This document shows positions 24,969 to 33,670 of a DNA stretch of 64,000 nt, one piece after another. The position numbers and the translations under genes were made by a program. The number at the start of each line of letters is the position of its first letter. Within the stretch, counting starts at the first letter, position 1. The notes under the pieces are model-generated. The model was given only the letters and a program-made list of their open reading frames with translations. It had not been told where the DNA came from and searched no databases. The DNA is from Variovorax paradoxus (GTDB lineage Bacteria > Pseudomonadota > Gammaproteobacteria > Burkholderiales > Burkholderiaceae_C): the NCBI RefSeq assembly GCF_022009635.1, contig NZ_CP091716.1, forward strand, positions 883,001 through 947,000, written 5' to 3'.

Positions 24969-25712
24969 ATGAACAACAGCAGTGAAGAGAAGCGGCTCGT
25001 CCTCGTGACGGGCGGCGCCAGCGGCATGGGCCGCGCCATCGTCGAGCGCATGGCGCAGGGCGGCTGGCGCGTGGTCATGGCCGACTACAACGGCGAGCTT
25101 GCCGAGCGCGAGACGCAGGTGCTGCGCTCCGCCGGCCTCGATGTGGAGTGCCGCGCCATCGACCTGACCGACGAGGCCGCCGTGCGCGCGATGGTGCAGC
25201 AGCTGCCGCCGCTCACCGCGCTGGTCAACAACGCAGGCATCTTCGACGAGCGTGCTTTCCTCGACGTGACTTCGGCGGACTTTCGCCGCATGTACGAAGT
25301 GAACCTGCTGGCCGTGGCCACGCTCACGCAGGAGGCCGCGCGCAAGATGGCGAGCGGCGCGCGCATCGTCAACATCGCATCGCGCGCCTACCTGGGTGCG
25401 AAGAACCATGCGCACTACGTGGCCTCGAAGGCCGCGCTGGTGGGCTACACCCGCGCCAGCGCGATGGAGCTGGCGGCGCGCGGCATCATGGTCAACGCCA
25501 TCGCGCCGGGGTTGATCGACACGCCGTTGCTGCGCGCGCTCTCGCCCGAACGCCTGGCTGCGCAGCTCGCGCTGCAGCCCACGGGCGCCGCCGGCAAGCC
25601 CGAGGACATCGCGAATGCGGTGGCCTTCTTCGCATCGCCATCGACCTGCTTCGTGACCGGCCAGGTGTTGTTCGTGGACGGCGGCAAGTCGCTCGGCGGC
25701 TCGGGGTCCTGA
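24969..25712 (+). CDS. Short-chain dehydrogenase/reductase
   Basis: 247 residues, classical SDR. TGGASGMGRAIVERM cofactor site, VMADYNGE (NAD-type acid), LVNNAGIFDE, catalytic Ser in IVNIASRAYLG and YVASKAAL for Tyr/Lys. The stop overlaps the start of the KstD-like dehydrogenase by one base, so the two are probably translated together. Substrate not evident. Confidence 0.93.
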   Translation: MNNSSEEKRLVLVTGGASGMGRAIVERMAQGGWRVVMADYNGELAERETQVLRSAGLDVECRAIDLTDEAAVRAMVQQLPPLTALVNNAGIFDERAFLDVTSADFRRMYEVNLLAVATLTQEAARKMASGARIVNIASRAYLGAKNHAHYVASKAALVGYTRASAMELAARGIMVNAIAPGLIDTPLLRALSPERLAAQLALQPTGAAGKPEDIANAVAFFASPSTCFVTGQVLFVDGGKSLGGSGS

Positions 25713-27436
25713 TGGCACAGCAGCAACAACAGGAAAAAACCGAGTACGACGTCGTCGTCATCGGCAGCGGCGCGGGCGGCCTTTCCGCCGCGCTCACCGC
25801 CAGGCTCGAAGGCCTCGATGTGCTGGTGGTCGAGAAGACCGACCGCATCGGCGGATCGACCGCCATCTCGGGCGGCGCCGTGTGGGTGCCGCTCAACGAC
25901 CAGGCCGAGGCGGCGGGCCACCCCGACACGCGCGGCAAGGCCTGGACCTACCTGCAGAACACCGTGGGCGCGGCCGGCGACGAAGAACTGCGCCACGCAT
26001 TCCTCGATGCCGGCCCGCTCGCGCTGCGCTACCTGCGCGAGCGCACCGACGTGCAACTGGCCGCGCGCACCTATTCGCCCGACTACTACCCCGACCGCGA
26101 AGGCGCCGCGATGGGCGGGCGCTCGCTCGATCCCATCGAATTCGACGGCCGGCTGCTCGGGCCGCACTTCAAGACGCTGCGCGACCCGCTGCCCGAGTTC
26201 TGCGTGCTCGGCGGCATGATGGTCAACATGACCGACGTGAAGCACCTGCTCGGGGTCTGGCGTTCGTTCGCGTCGTGGAAGCATGGTGTGAAGCTGGTGC
26301 TGCGCTACTTCGGCGACCGTCTCGGCGGCCACCACCGCGGCACGCGGCTGCTGCTGGGCAATGCGCTCGCGGCGCGGCTCTTTCACAGTGTGCTGAAGAC
26401 GGGCATTCCGTTCTGGCTGAATACCCCGGCACTGGGGTTGGAGAAGGATGCGACAGGCGCGGTCACCGGCGTGCGCCTGCGCCGCGACGGCAAGGAACTG
26501 ACCGTGCGCGCGCGGCGCGGCGTGGTCATCGCCACCGGCGGCTTTCCGTGGAATGCCGCCATGCGCGGCCAGCACTATCCGGCGCCCACCGGGCCGTATT
26601 CGATGTCGCCTCAAGACAATGCCGGCGAAGGCATCGCGATGGCGCAGCAGGCCGGCGGTGTGCTCGGCACGGGACACACGGGGCCGGCGCTGTGGGCGCC
26701 TGTCTCGTTGCTCACGCGGCCCGACGGCAGCGTGCTGCGCTATCCGCACCTGGTGTGGGACCGCGCGAAGCCCGGCCTCATTGCGGTCGATGCGCGCGGC
26801 GAGCGCTTCGTCAACGAATCGACCTCGTACCACGAGTTCGTGCGCGGCATGTACCGCGCGAACGCCAAGGCCGCGAGCATTCCCGCTCTGCTGGTGTGCG
26901 ACAGCGCCTTCATGGAGAAGTGGGGCCTGGGCCTTGCGTTGCCCGGCGGCCGTCCGCGCGAGCATCTGGTGCGCGCCGGTTATCTCTATCGTGCAGACAC
27001 GCTCGAAGCGCTCGCGCAGCAGGCGGGCGTGGACCCGGCCGGGCTGGCGCGCAGCGTCGCGAAGTTCAACCCGCTGGCGGCGCAAGGGCAGGACCCGGTG
27101 TTCGGCAAGGGCGGCGATGCCTACAACCGCTACCTGGGCGACCCGGACCATCAACCCAACGCCTGCCTGGCGCCGGTGAAGCAGGCGCCGTTCTATGCGG
27201 TGAAGGTGTACCCCGGCGACATCGGCACCGCGCTGGGCATTCGTGCCGACGGCAACGCCCGTGCGCTGGATGCGCAGGGCGAGCCCATCGCCGGCCTGTA
27301 CGTGGCCGGCAACGACATGCACTCCGTGATGGGCGGCGAGTACCCTGCGCCGGGCATCACGCTCGGACCCGCGCTAACCTTCGGCTGGGTGGCTGGCATG
27401 CACCTGGCACGCGGCGCCGCCGCCGAACACCATTGA
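25712..27436 (+). CDS. KstD-like FAD-dependent dehydrogenase (FAD_binding_2)
   Basis: 574 residues. An N-terminal FAD motif YDVVVIGSGAGGLSAAL is followed by VVEKTDRIGGSTAISGGAVW. The end of the protein, MHSVMGGEYPAPGITLGP then ALTFGWVAG, follows 3-ketosteroid delta-1-dehydrogenases, which desaturate a ring next to a ketone. The family also covers fumarate reductase-like enzymes, but the C-terminus favours the KstD branch. In this operon it could dehydrogenate a cyclic ketone made by the SDRs. A run of five Gln follows the first Met-Ala, harmless for the fold. Confidence 0.88.
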   Translation: MAQQQQQEKTEYDVVVIGSGAGGLSAALTARLEGLDVLVVEKTDRIGGSTAISGGAVWVPLNDQAEAAGHPDTRGKAWTYLQNTVGAAGDEELRHAFLDAGPLALRYLRERTDVQLAARTYSPDYYPDREGAAMGGRSLDPIEFDGRLLGPHFKTLRDPLPEFCVLGGMMVNMTDVKHLLGVWRSFASWKHGVKLVLRYFGDRLGGHHRGTRLLLGNALAARLFHSVLKTGIPFWLNTPALGLEKDATGAVTGVRLRRDGKELTVRARRGVVIATGGFPWNAAMRGQHYPAPTGPYSMSPQDNAGEGIAMAQQAGGVLGTGHTGPALWAPVSLLTRPDGSVLRYPHLVWDRAKPGLIAVDARGERFVNESTSYHEFVRGMYRANAKAASIPALLVCDSAFMEKWGLGLALPGGRPREHLVRAGYLYRADTLEALAQQAGVDPAGLARSVAKFNPLAAQGQDPVFGKGGDAYNRYLGDPDHQPNACLAPVKQAPFYAVKVYPGDIGTALGIRADGNARALDAQGEPIAGLYVAGNDMHSVMGGEYPAPGITLGPALTFGWVAGMHLARGAAAEHH

Positions 27437-27455
27437 AAGACAACCGCACCTCGTC

Positions 27456-28064
27456 ATGAAAATCTTCTTTTCTCCCGCATCCCCGTTCGTTCGCAAGTGC
27501 ATGGTCGTGGCGCACGAGCTCGGCATTGCCGATCGCATCGAGAAGCTGCCGAGCGCGGCCGGCCCGGTGAAGCGCGACGCCACCATCATCCCGAAGAACC
27601 CGCTCGGCCAGGTGCCGACTTTCCTCACCGACGACGGCCAGGTGCTGTTCGACAGCCGCGTGATCTGCGAATACCTGAACGCCGTGCAGTCGGGCAAGCT
27701 GTTCCCGGCGGAAGGCGCGGACCGCTGGGCGCGCCTGACGGAGTTGTCGCTGGCCGATGGCATGACGGGGGCGGCGCTGCTCGCGCGCTATGAAAACGTG
27801 CTGCGTCCCGAGGCCTTGCGCTGGGCAGACTGGACCGACGGCCAGTTGTCGAAGGTGCGCACCGGCCTCGAATGGCTCGAGACGGCCGCGCCTTCCTTCG
27901 GCGATCGCGTCGACATCGGCACCATCGCCTTCGGCTGCGCGCTGGGGTACATGGACTTCCGCTTCCCGGATGTGAACTGGCGCGCGGAGGCGCCGAACAG
28001 CGCGAAGTGGTTCGAGGTGTTCAACCAGCGTGCTTCGATGCAGGCTACTTTGCCGACTGCCTGA
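27456..28064 (+). CDS. Glutathione S-transferase family protein
   Basis: 202 residues. The thioredoxin-like N-domain starts KIFFSPASPFVRKCMVVAHE with a Ser at the GSH-activating position, carries the cis-Pro loop GQVPTFLTDDGQVLFDSRVI, and the helical C-domain follows. It begins 19 nt after the KstD-like gene. It could conjugate or isomerise a reactive unsaturated product of the operon. It lacks the SSCS motif of zeta-class maleylpyruvate isomerases, so I do not assign it to the gentisate pathway. Confidence 0.9.
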   Translation: MKIFFSPASPFVRKCMVVAHELGIADRIEKLPSAAGPVKRDATIIPKNPLGQVPTFLTDDGQVLFDSRVICEYLNAVQSGKLFPAEGADRWARLTELSLADGMTGAALLARYENVLRPEALRWADWTDGQLSKVRTGLEWLETAAPSFGDRVDIGTIAFGCALGYMDFRFPDVNWRAEAPNSAKWFEVFNQRASMQATLPTA

Positions 28065-28407
28065 GCTGTTATTTGAGGCGCGGCTGTTCGGGGCTCGCTC
28101 ACGCCGACGGGGTACCTTGCTCCGCGAATGTCCTCCGGCCTTCGGGCTATCGCACCTCCCCCTTTGTTTCGCTGCGCAAGGCACCCCGCCAGCGTGAGCG
28201 TTCAGCGCACTTGTTGATCGACCCGCGCAAGAGCAGTGCTCGTTGTGCTTGGTCACTGGATGCCACGTCATGAGGCGCTGGTAGAACGCGGACCTTCAAG
28301 GCACAACAAGGGGTTTGAGTGGCCATAACGGAAGCGCAGCCGGACGCTCAGTTGGTGGATCGCCTTCACATGCCTGCGCGACCAGCGGCGCAGGGGCGGC
28401 CCGCACG
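28065..28407. repeat. Gene-free stretch with a 105-bp imperfect inverted repeat
   Basis: No credible gene is present in these 343 nt. Arms at 28096-28120 and 28176-28200 are 25 bp each and pair with three mismatches; they enclose a 55-nt spacer. The arms include CGGGGT and CCTTGC blocks. The whole could fold as one long stem-loop and resembles a MITE or REP-like element. The rest of the interval shows nothing I can name. Confidence 0.6.
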
Positions 28408-28860
28408 ATGAAGCACATATTCGTTTCCCTGCTGGCAGCGTTCGCGGTCTCGGGTGCATTCGCAGCTTCTCCTGCGAAATATGAACCCGATCCCCAGGAG
28501 GTAATCACCGCCTTGGCGCAACGCTCCGGGATCTCCGAGGACGAATTGCGCGGTCTTCTGTCTCGCTGCGAGGCGAGTCAATCCGCGATGAATATCTGCG
28601 CATATCGCGATGCCGTTGCGGCCGACTTGAAACTGAAGCACGCGCTAGCCAGCAAGGTGCAGCAGTTGCCGGCCTGCAAGGAGAGCCTCGAAGCCAGGAT
28701 CGCCCGGTGGGAAAAAAAGCGCGACCAAGGCTGCGAGCGCAGCGCGGCGAAGGACTATGGCGGAGGATCAATGGCGCAGATGGCACGGTCCATGTGCGTC
28801 GAGCACGAGATCGTCCAGATGACAAAACAGGTCGAGCGTCAGCGCACCTGCGAGAAGTGA
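28408..28860 (+). CDS. Small exported protein, LprI/DUF1311-like
   Basis: 150 residues from the ATG at 28408; an in-frame start 31 codons earlier would bury the signal peptide. Signal sequence MKHIFVSLLAAFAVSGAFA with cleavage near residue 19-20. The mature part has six Cys, arranged as RCEASQSAMNICAYRD, LPACKE, RDQGCER, GGSMAQMARSMCVE and a C-terminal TCEK. This follows the lysozyme-inhibitor LprI N-terminal (DUF1311) pattern, including the GGS before a Cys. Likely periplasmic and disulfide-bonded; role unproven. Confidence 0.7.
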   Translation: MKHIFVSLLAAFAVSGAFAASPAKYEPDPQEVITALAQRSGISEDELRGLLSRCEASQSAMNICAYRDAVAADLKLKHALASKVQQLPACKESLEARIARWEKKRDQGCERSAAKDYGGGSMAQMARSMCVEHEIVQMTKQVERQRTCEK

Positions 28861-28934
28861 TCCGGGCCCGTGCTTGGCAGGGGAACCCGATCCTTGGCTA
28901 AATGCAGGCTTCGCATGACCCAAGGAACCTTCGC

Positions 28935-29648
28935 ATGTCTTCTGAAGCACAGAAAAAAGTAGCCATCGTCACCGCCGGTGGCAGCGGCATGGGCGCTGCC
29001 GCGGCCCGCAAGCTCGCGGACGATGGTTTTCGCGTCGCCATTCTTTCGTCGTCGGGCAAGGGCGAAGCGCTGGCTGCCGAGCTGGGCGGCATCGGCGTGA
29101 CGGGCTCGAACCAGTCGAACGACGACATCAAGCGCCTGGTGGACAAGGTCACCGACCAGTGGGGCCGCGTCGATGTGCTGGTCAACAGCGCCGGCCACGG
29201 TCCGCGCGCGCCCATCCTGGACATCACCGACGAAGACTGGCATCGCGGCATGGACGTCTACCTGCTGAGCGCGGTGCGGCCCGCCCGCCTTGTCGCACCG
29301 CTGATGGTGGCGCAGGGCGGCGGCAGCATCATCAACATCTCGACCTTCGCCGCATTCGAGCCCGACCCGGTGTTTCCGACCTCGGGCGTGTTCCGCGCGG
29401 GCCTCGCGGCCTTCACCAAGCTCTTCGCCGACAAGTACGCCGCGCAGAACGTGCGCATGAACAACGTGCTGCCGGGCTTCATCGACAGCCTGCCCGAGAA
29501 GGCCGAGTTCCGCTCGCGCATTCCGATGGGCCGCTACGGCAAGAGCAGCGAGATCGCGGCCGTCATCGGCTTCCTGGCGTCTGAAGGCGGCGGCTACATC
29601 ACGGGGCAGAACCTGCGGGTGGACGGCGGCATCACGCGCTCGGTGTAA
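28935..29648 (+). CDS. Short-chain dehydrogenase/reductase
   Basis: 237 residues from ATG 28935 with AAGGAA seven bases upstream. Cofactor site TAGGSGMGAAAAR, SSSGKG after beta-2 (lacks the NAD Asp, so NADP is possible), LVNSAGHG in place of NNAG. The catalytic block is altered: Ser in IINISTFAAFE, but the Tyr position reads FPTSGVFRAGLAAF, with Phe and Arg where Tyr-x-x-x-Lys is expected. It may be catalytically changed or non-classical. It stands alone, 74 nt after the LprI-like gene. Confidence 0.85.
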   Translation: MSSEAQKKVAIVTAGGSGMGAAAARKLADDGFRVAILSSSGKGEALAAELGGIGVTGSNQSNDDIKRLVDKVTDQWGRVDVLVNSAGHGPRAPILDITDEDWHRGMDVYLLSAVRPARLVAPLMVAQGGGSIINISTFAAFEPDPVFPTSGVFRAGLAAFTKLFADKYAAQNVRMNNVLPGFIDSLPEKAEFRSRIPMGRYGKSSEIAAVIGFLASEGGGYITGQNLRVDGGITRSV

Positions 29649-29775
29649 CGGCCGCCGAGGGTGGGCTGCCTACAATCGCAACCCATGTGTCCAAGGATGC
29701 CCCGCTTTCCCATCCGCCGCCGGCAGTCAGGCTGCTCGCGGCCGACGCCTCCTTGAAGGCTGCGCAGTGACGCGC

Positions 29776-29878
29776 GGCGGCCTCTGCGGCCGCCACGAAA
29801 CCCCGGGGAGCCGCAAGCAAGCCGGCTTCCTTTTCGCCTCCTGCCCGTGGCCCGCATCGCCCCCTCGGCCGATGCGGG
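29776..29878 (+). promoter_or_regulatory. Two stem-loops in the SulP leader region
   Basis: GGCGGCC (29776-29782) pairs with GGCCGCC (29788-29794). CCCGCATCG (29851-29859) pairs perfectly with CGATGCGGG (29870-29878), followed by a pyrimidine-rich tract (29883-29900) and the SulP ATG at 29901. The second looks like a terminator or attenuator in the leader. No Shine-Dalgarno is visible before the ATG. Confidence 0.45.
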
Positions 29879-29900
29879 CAGCCTTCTATTTCTTCTTCTC

Positions 29901-31364
29901 ATGTCTTCTTCCCCGCACAGCCGCCTGCGCGCCGAATGGTGCCCGAGCATTCCCCGCGAACTGATGGCGGGCGCCGTCGCCACCTTCGCGCTCATTCCCG
30001 AGGTCATCGCTTTCTCTTTCGTGGCCGGCGTCGATCCGGCCGTGGGTCTGTTCGCCTCTTTCGTCATCGGCATCGTCATCGCCTTCACGGGTGGACGCCC
30101 GGCGATGGTGTCGGCCGCCGCCGGTTCGGTGGCGCTGGTGGCCGCGCCGCTGGTGCATGCGCACGGCCTGCCGTACCTGCTGGCGGCGGGCGTGCTCGCG
30201 GGCCTGATGCAGATCGTGTTCGGGCTGCTGCGGCTCGGGGTGCTGATGCGCTTCGTGTCGTCGTCGGTGCGCACGGGGTTCGTCAATGCGCTGGCGATCC
30301 TGATCTTCGCGGCGCAGATGCCGCACTTCATCGGCGCCAACATGGCGACCTGGGCCATGGTGGGCCTCGGGCTGGCCGTCATCTACCTGCTGCCGCGCAT
30401 CACCACCGCCGTGCCGTCGCCGCTGGTGTGCATCGTGGTCGTGACGCTGGTGGGCCACTGGCTGGACCTGCCGCTCAAGACGGTGGCCGACCTGGGGCAA
30501 CTGCCCGGCGCGCTGCCGGCCTTCGCGCTGCCCGATGTGCCGCTGACGCTGGAGACGCTGCGCATCATCGCGCTGCCTGCCTTCGCCATTGCGATGGTCG
30601 GCCTGCTCGAATCGATGATGACCGCCAGCGTGGTCGACGAACTGACCGACACGCCGAGTTCGAAGAACCGCGAATGCAGCGGCCTGGGCGTGGCCAACGT
30701 GGCGGCCAGCTTCTTCGGCGGCATCGCCGGCTGCGGAATGATCGGCCAGACGGTGAGCAACGTGCGCTACGGTGGGCGCGGACGCCTGTCGACGCTGTTC
30801 GCGGGTGCCTTCCTGCTGATCCTCATGGTGGCGCTCAAGCCCTGGGTGTCGCAGGTGCCGGTGGCGGCGCTGGTGGCGATCATGGTGATGGTCTCGGCCT
30901 CCACCTTCGACTGGGGCTCGCTGCGCGCGCTGGTGCGCCACCCGCGCATGTCCAGCGCGGTGATGCTCGCGACGGTGGCCGTCACCGTCGCCACCGACAA
31001 CCTGGCCGCGGGCGTGGCCACCGGCGTGATGCTCAGCGGTGTGTTCTTCACCTTCAAGGTCGCGCGCCTGCTGCATGTGGATGCGCAGCCGGGCGAGGAG
31101 GGCGCGGCGCGGGTCTATCGCGTGCGGGGCCAGGTGTTCTTCGCGTCGGCCGACATGCTGGTCGATGCCTTCGACGTGCGCGAGATCGACGGCGCGCCGG
31201 TACGCATCGATGTGTCGGCAGCGCATTTCTGGGACGTGACGGCGGTGGCCGCGCTCAGGAAGGTGGTCGAGCGGCTGCGCAAGCATGGCAGCACGGTGGA
31301 GGTCACCGGCATGAACCAGGCCAGCCGGGATCTGGTGCTGCAGCTCGACGCGGCACCCGAATAA
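29901..31364 (+). CDS. SulP-family anion transporter with STAS domain
   Basis: 487 residues from the ATG at 29901. About eleven hydrophobic segments from residue 15 to 385, starting with RELMAGAVATFALIPEVIAF, the SulP entry helix. The mid-region carries GLLESMMTASVVDELTDTPS and NRECSGLGVANVAASFFGGI, both family landmarks. The C-terminal 90 residues (YRVRGQVFFASADMLVDAF onward) form a STAS domain with the IDVSAAHFWDVTAVAAL core. SulP proteins move sulfate, bicarbonate, dicarboxylates or other anions; the ligand cannot be told. A GTG at 29847 would extend the frame but runs through a stem-loop. Confidence 0.92.
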   Translation: MSSSPHSRLRAEWCPSIPRELMAGAVATFALIPEVIAFSFVAGVDPAVGLFASFVIGIVIAFTGGRPAMVSAAAGSVALVAAPLVHAHGLPYLLAAGVLAGLMQIVFGLLRLGVLMRFVSSSVRTGFVNALAILIFAAQMPHFIGANMATWAMVGLGLAVIYLLPRITTAVPSPLVCIVVVTLVGHWLDLPLKTVADLGQLPGALPAFALPDVPLTLETLRIIALPAFAIAMVGLLESMMTASVVDELTDTPSSKNRECSGLGVANVAASFFGGIAGCGMIGQTVSNVRYGGRGRLSTLFAGAFLLILMVALKPWVSQVPVAALVAIMVMVSASTFDWGSLRALVRHPRMSSAVMLATVAVTVATDNLAAGVATGVMLSGVFFTFKVARLLHVDAQPGEEGAARVYRVRGQVFFASADMLVDAFDVREIDGAPVRIDVSAAHFWDVTAVAALRKVVERLRKHGSTVEVTGMNQASRDLVLQLDAAPE

Positions 31365-31427
31365 GGGTGCATGTTCGCCTTCTGACTTCGGCGCGCCGGC
31401 CATGGCCGTGCCGGCGGCAGGAACACC

Positions 31428-32378
31428 CTAGAGCCCGGCCGAGCGCTCGCTGCGGCTGAGCGTACGAAAGCGCCCCGGGCTTTCGCCCACCATGCGCCGG
31501 AAGGCCGCGCTGAAGGCGGTCTCCGACTGGTAGCCGATGCGCTCCGCGATGCGTGCGATCGCCTCGTCGCTGTGCCGCAGCGCATTGCGCGCGACCGTCA
31601 TGCGCCAGCCGCCCAGGTAGTCCAGCGGCGTGGTTCCCGTCAGTGTCTTGAAGCGCACGGCGAAGGCCGTGCGCGACATGCCCGCCGATTGCGCGAGCCG
31701 CTCCACGGTCCATGGTTGCGCGATGTCGCCGTGCATGCGCGACAGTGCTTCGCCGATGCGCGCATCCGTCATTGCGCCGAGCCAGCCTTCGGGCTGCGGC
31801 GCGTTCGCCAGGTGCACGCGCAATGCCTGCACGAGAACCAGCGCGGCAAGGTGCGTCTGCGCGATCGAAGCGCCCGGCCGCGGCTCGGCCGTTTCCCAAC
31901 CCAGCAGGTCGAGCAGGCCCCGCAGCGGCGTGGCGCCGGGGTCGCTCGCGCGCAGGTGAATCAGCGGCGGCAGATGGCGCAGCAGCAGTTCGCCCGCCTC
32001 GCCGGTGAGCGCGAACCGGCCGCTGGCCAGCACCACGAGCGGGCCGTCTTGCGCGCCCTGGCCGTCGTAGCGCAGCACGCCGTCGGGTCCGCGATGGTCG
32101 CGGTTGAGTTGCGTGCCGTCCCGCAGCGGCCCGGGCGGGTCGCTCGACGCCGAGAAGGGCAAGCCGTTGGTCAGCAGAAAGAAGTCGCCGGCCTCCAGCA
32201 CGACGGGCACGGCCGCGCCGTCGACATGCAACTGGAAGCGGCCGGTGAGCACGCAGCCCAGCTTGATGTGCGAGGCGTACTGCGAATAGCGGAAAGCCCA
32301 GCGCCCGCGCGCCTCGAAGCGCGACGAGAGCGTGCTGCTCACTGTGAGCATCGACAGCACATCGGACAGCGGGTCCAT
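31428..32378 (-). CDS. AraC-family regulator with cupin N-domain
   Basis: 316 residues. An N-terminal cupin-like ligand domain (LGCVLTGRFQLHVDGAAVPV, then LEAGDFFLLTNG) is followed by the paired AraC HTHs at the C-terminus. The first HTH reads WTVERLAQSAGMSRTAFAVR, the second DEAIARIAERIGYQSETAFS, then AFRRMVGESPGRFR, the family signature. It is divergent from a Bcr/CflA efflux gene with a 76-nt spacer and probably controls it. Confidence 0.93.
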   Translation of the reverse strand: MDPLSDVLSMLTVSSTLSSRFEARGRWAFRYSQYASHIKLGCVLTGRFQLHVDGAAVPVVLEAGDFFLLTNGLPFSASSDPPGPLRDGTQLNRDHRGPDGVLRYDGQGAQDGPLVVLASGRFALTGEAGELLLRHLPPLIHLRASDPGATPLRGLLDLLGWETAEPRPGASIAQTHLAALVLVQALRVHLANAPQPEGWLGAMTDARIGEALSRMHGDIAQPWTVERLAQSAGMSRTAFAVRFKTLTGTTPLDYLGGWRMTVARNALRHSDEAIARIAERIGYQSETAFSAAFRRMVGESPGRFRTLSRSERSAGL

Positions 32379-32389
32379 GATTTCCGTAC

Positions 32390-32430
32390 GAATGAATAAG
32401 AAAAGCGGCCTCTCGATTATTCAATCATTC
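32390..32430. promoter_or_regulatory. A/T-rich imperfect inverted repeat between AraC and MFS genes
   Basis: GAATGAATAA (32390-32399) faces TTATTCAATCATTC (32417-32430), whose reverse complement is GAATGATTGAATAA, so the arms match with a 4-base insertion. In this GC-rich setting it probably marks the divergent promoter and AraC-type binding. Confidence 0.4.
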
Positions 32431-32454
32431 AGGCCGAAGCGCGACCATTGGCGC

Positions 32455-33663
32455 ATGTCCTCTTCGAACGCTCAAGTTTCCCGCTACGCCATCGTGCTGG
32501 GCCTGCTCACCACGATCGGTCCTTTCGCCATCGACATGTACCTGCCGGCGCTGCCCGCCATCGGCCACGCTCTGGGGGCAGATCCGCATGCGATGCAGGC
32601 CAGCCTGATGGCCTTCTTCATCGCGGTCGGTGCCGGCCAGTTGGTGGCGGGGCCGCTGTCGGACATGTTCGGGCGCCGCAGGCCGATGGTCGCGGGCCTC
32701 GTGCTGTTCATGCTCGCGAGCATCGGCTGCGCGCTGGCGCCGGACGTCGGCGTGCTGATCGCGCTGCGCTTCCTCCAGGGGCTCGGCGCCTGTGCCTGCA
32801 TGGTGACGCCGCGCGCCGTGGTGCGCGACCTGTACACCGGCCCCGAAGCGGCACGCATGATGTCGCTGCTGCTCATGGTCTATAGCGTGTCGCCGATCCT
32901 CGCGCCGCTGGTCGGCAGCTTCGTGGCCGAGTCGGTGGGCTGGCGCGCGGTGTTCGGCGTGGTCGCGGCGCTGGGGCTCGCGGGCCTGGCGATGCTGATG
33001 GCCTTCCTGCCCGAGACGCGGCCCGCCGCCGCACGCCTGTCGAGCAACTTCCGCAGTGCGATGGCCGGCTACGGCTTGCTGCTGCGCGACCGCCGCTTCA
33101 TGGCGCTGGCTTTCATGGCCTCTTTCACCGTATCGGCCTTTTTCGTCTATGTGGCCAATTCGCCCTTCGTGATGAGCGCGCATTACGGCGTGTCGCCGAG
33201 GCAGTACGCGCTGCTGTTCGCGCTCAATGCGGTGTCGCTGCTCGCGCTGTCCCAGGCCAACGGCTGGCTGGTTACCCGATTCGGCATCCGGCGCGTGCTG
33301 CGCACCGCGGTGATGGTGCAGGCCGGCTCCATAGGCTTGCTGCTGGTGCTGACGCTCGCGGGCATCGACCGGCTTGCGGTGATGGTGGTGCTGCTGATGA
33401 TCGGCTATGGCGTCAACGGCCTGATCGTGCCCGCGACCTTCGTGCTGGCGATGGAGGGGCATGCATCGCTCGCGGGCACCGCGTCGGCGCTGATCGGCAC
33501 GATGAACTTCGCCGGCGGCGCGTTGATGGTGGCGTTGGTCGCGCCCTTCGCCAATGGGAAGCCATTGCCGATGGTGGCTGGCATCGCGGCCTGCGCGGCG
33601 GTGGTGTTCGTGCTGGCGATGCGTTCGCCGGGTGTACGGCACCCGGCCGCGGTGGCGGCGTGA
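32455..33663 (+). CDS. MFS multidrug efflux transporter, Bcr/CflA family
   Basis: 402 residues from the ATG at 32455. Twelve hydrophobic segments. TIGPFAIDMYLPALPAIGHAL in helix 1 is the Bcr/CflA hallmark, and loop 2-3 has the MFS motif A (GPLSDMFGRRRPMV). Motif B/C-like CMVTPRAVVRDLY follows. It is a proton-driven drug exporter of the inner membrane. It is divergent from the AraC regulator, a common arrangement for inducible efflux. Confidence 0.94.
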   Translation: MSSSNAQVSRYAIVLGLLTTIGPFAIDMYLPALPAIGHALGADPHAMQASLMAFFIAVGAGQLVAGPLSDMFGRRRPMVAGLVLFMLASIGCALAPDVGVLIALRFLQGLGACACMVTPRAVVRDLYTGPEAARMMSLLLMVYSVSPILAPLVGSFVAESVGWRAVFGVVAALGLAGLAMLMAFLPETRPAAARLSSNFRSAMAGYGLLLRDRRFMALAFMASFTVSAFFVYVANSPFVMSAHYGVSPRQYALLFALNAVSLLALSQANGWLVTRFGIRRVLRTAVMVQAGSIGLLLVLTLAGIDRLAVMVVLLMIGYGVNGLIVPATFVLAMEGHASLAGTASALIGTMNFAGGALMVALVAPFANGKPLPMVAGIAACAAVVFVLAMRSPGVRHPAAVAA

Positions 33664-33670
33664 GCCTCCT

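Noticed and set aside
27456..28064. GST as the missing maleylpyruvate isomerase of the gentisate pathway
   Set aside because: It lacks the zeta-class SSCS active site and belongs to a different operon about 20 kb away.
29767..29964. A 65-codon leader peptide gene before the SulP gene
   Set aside because: No ribosome site, and it overlaps the better-supported SulP start.
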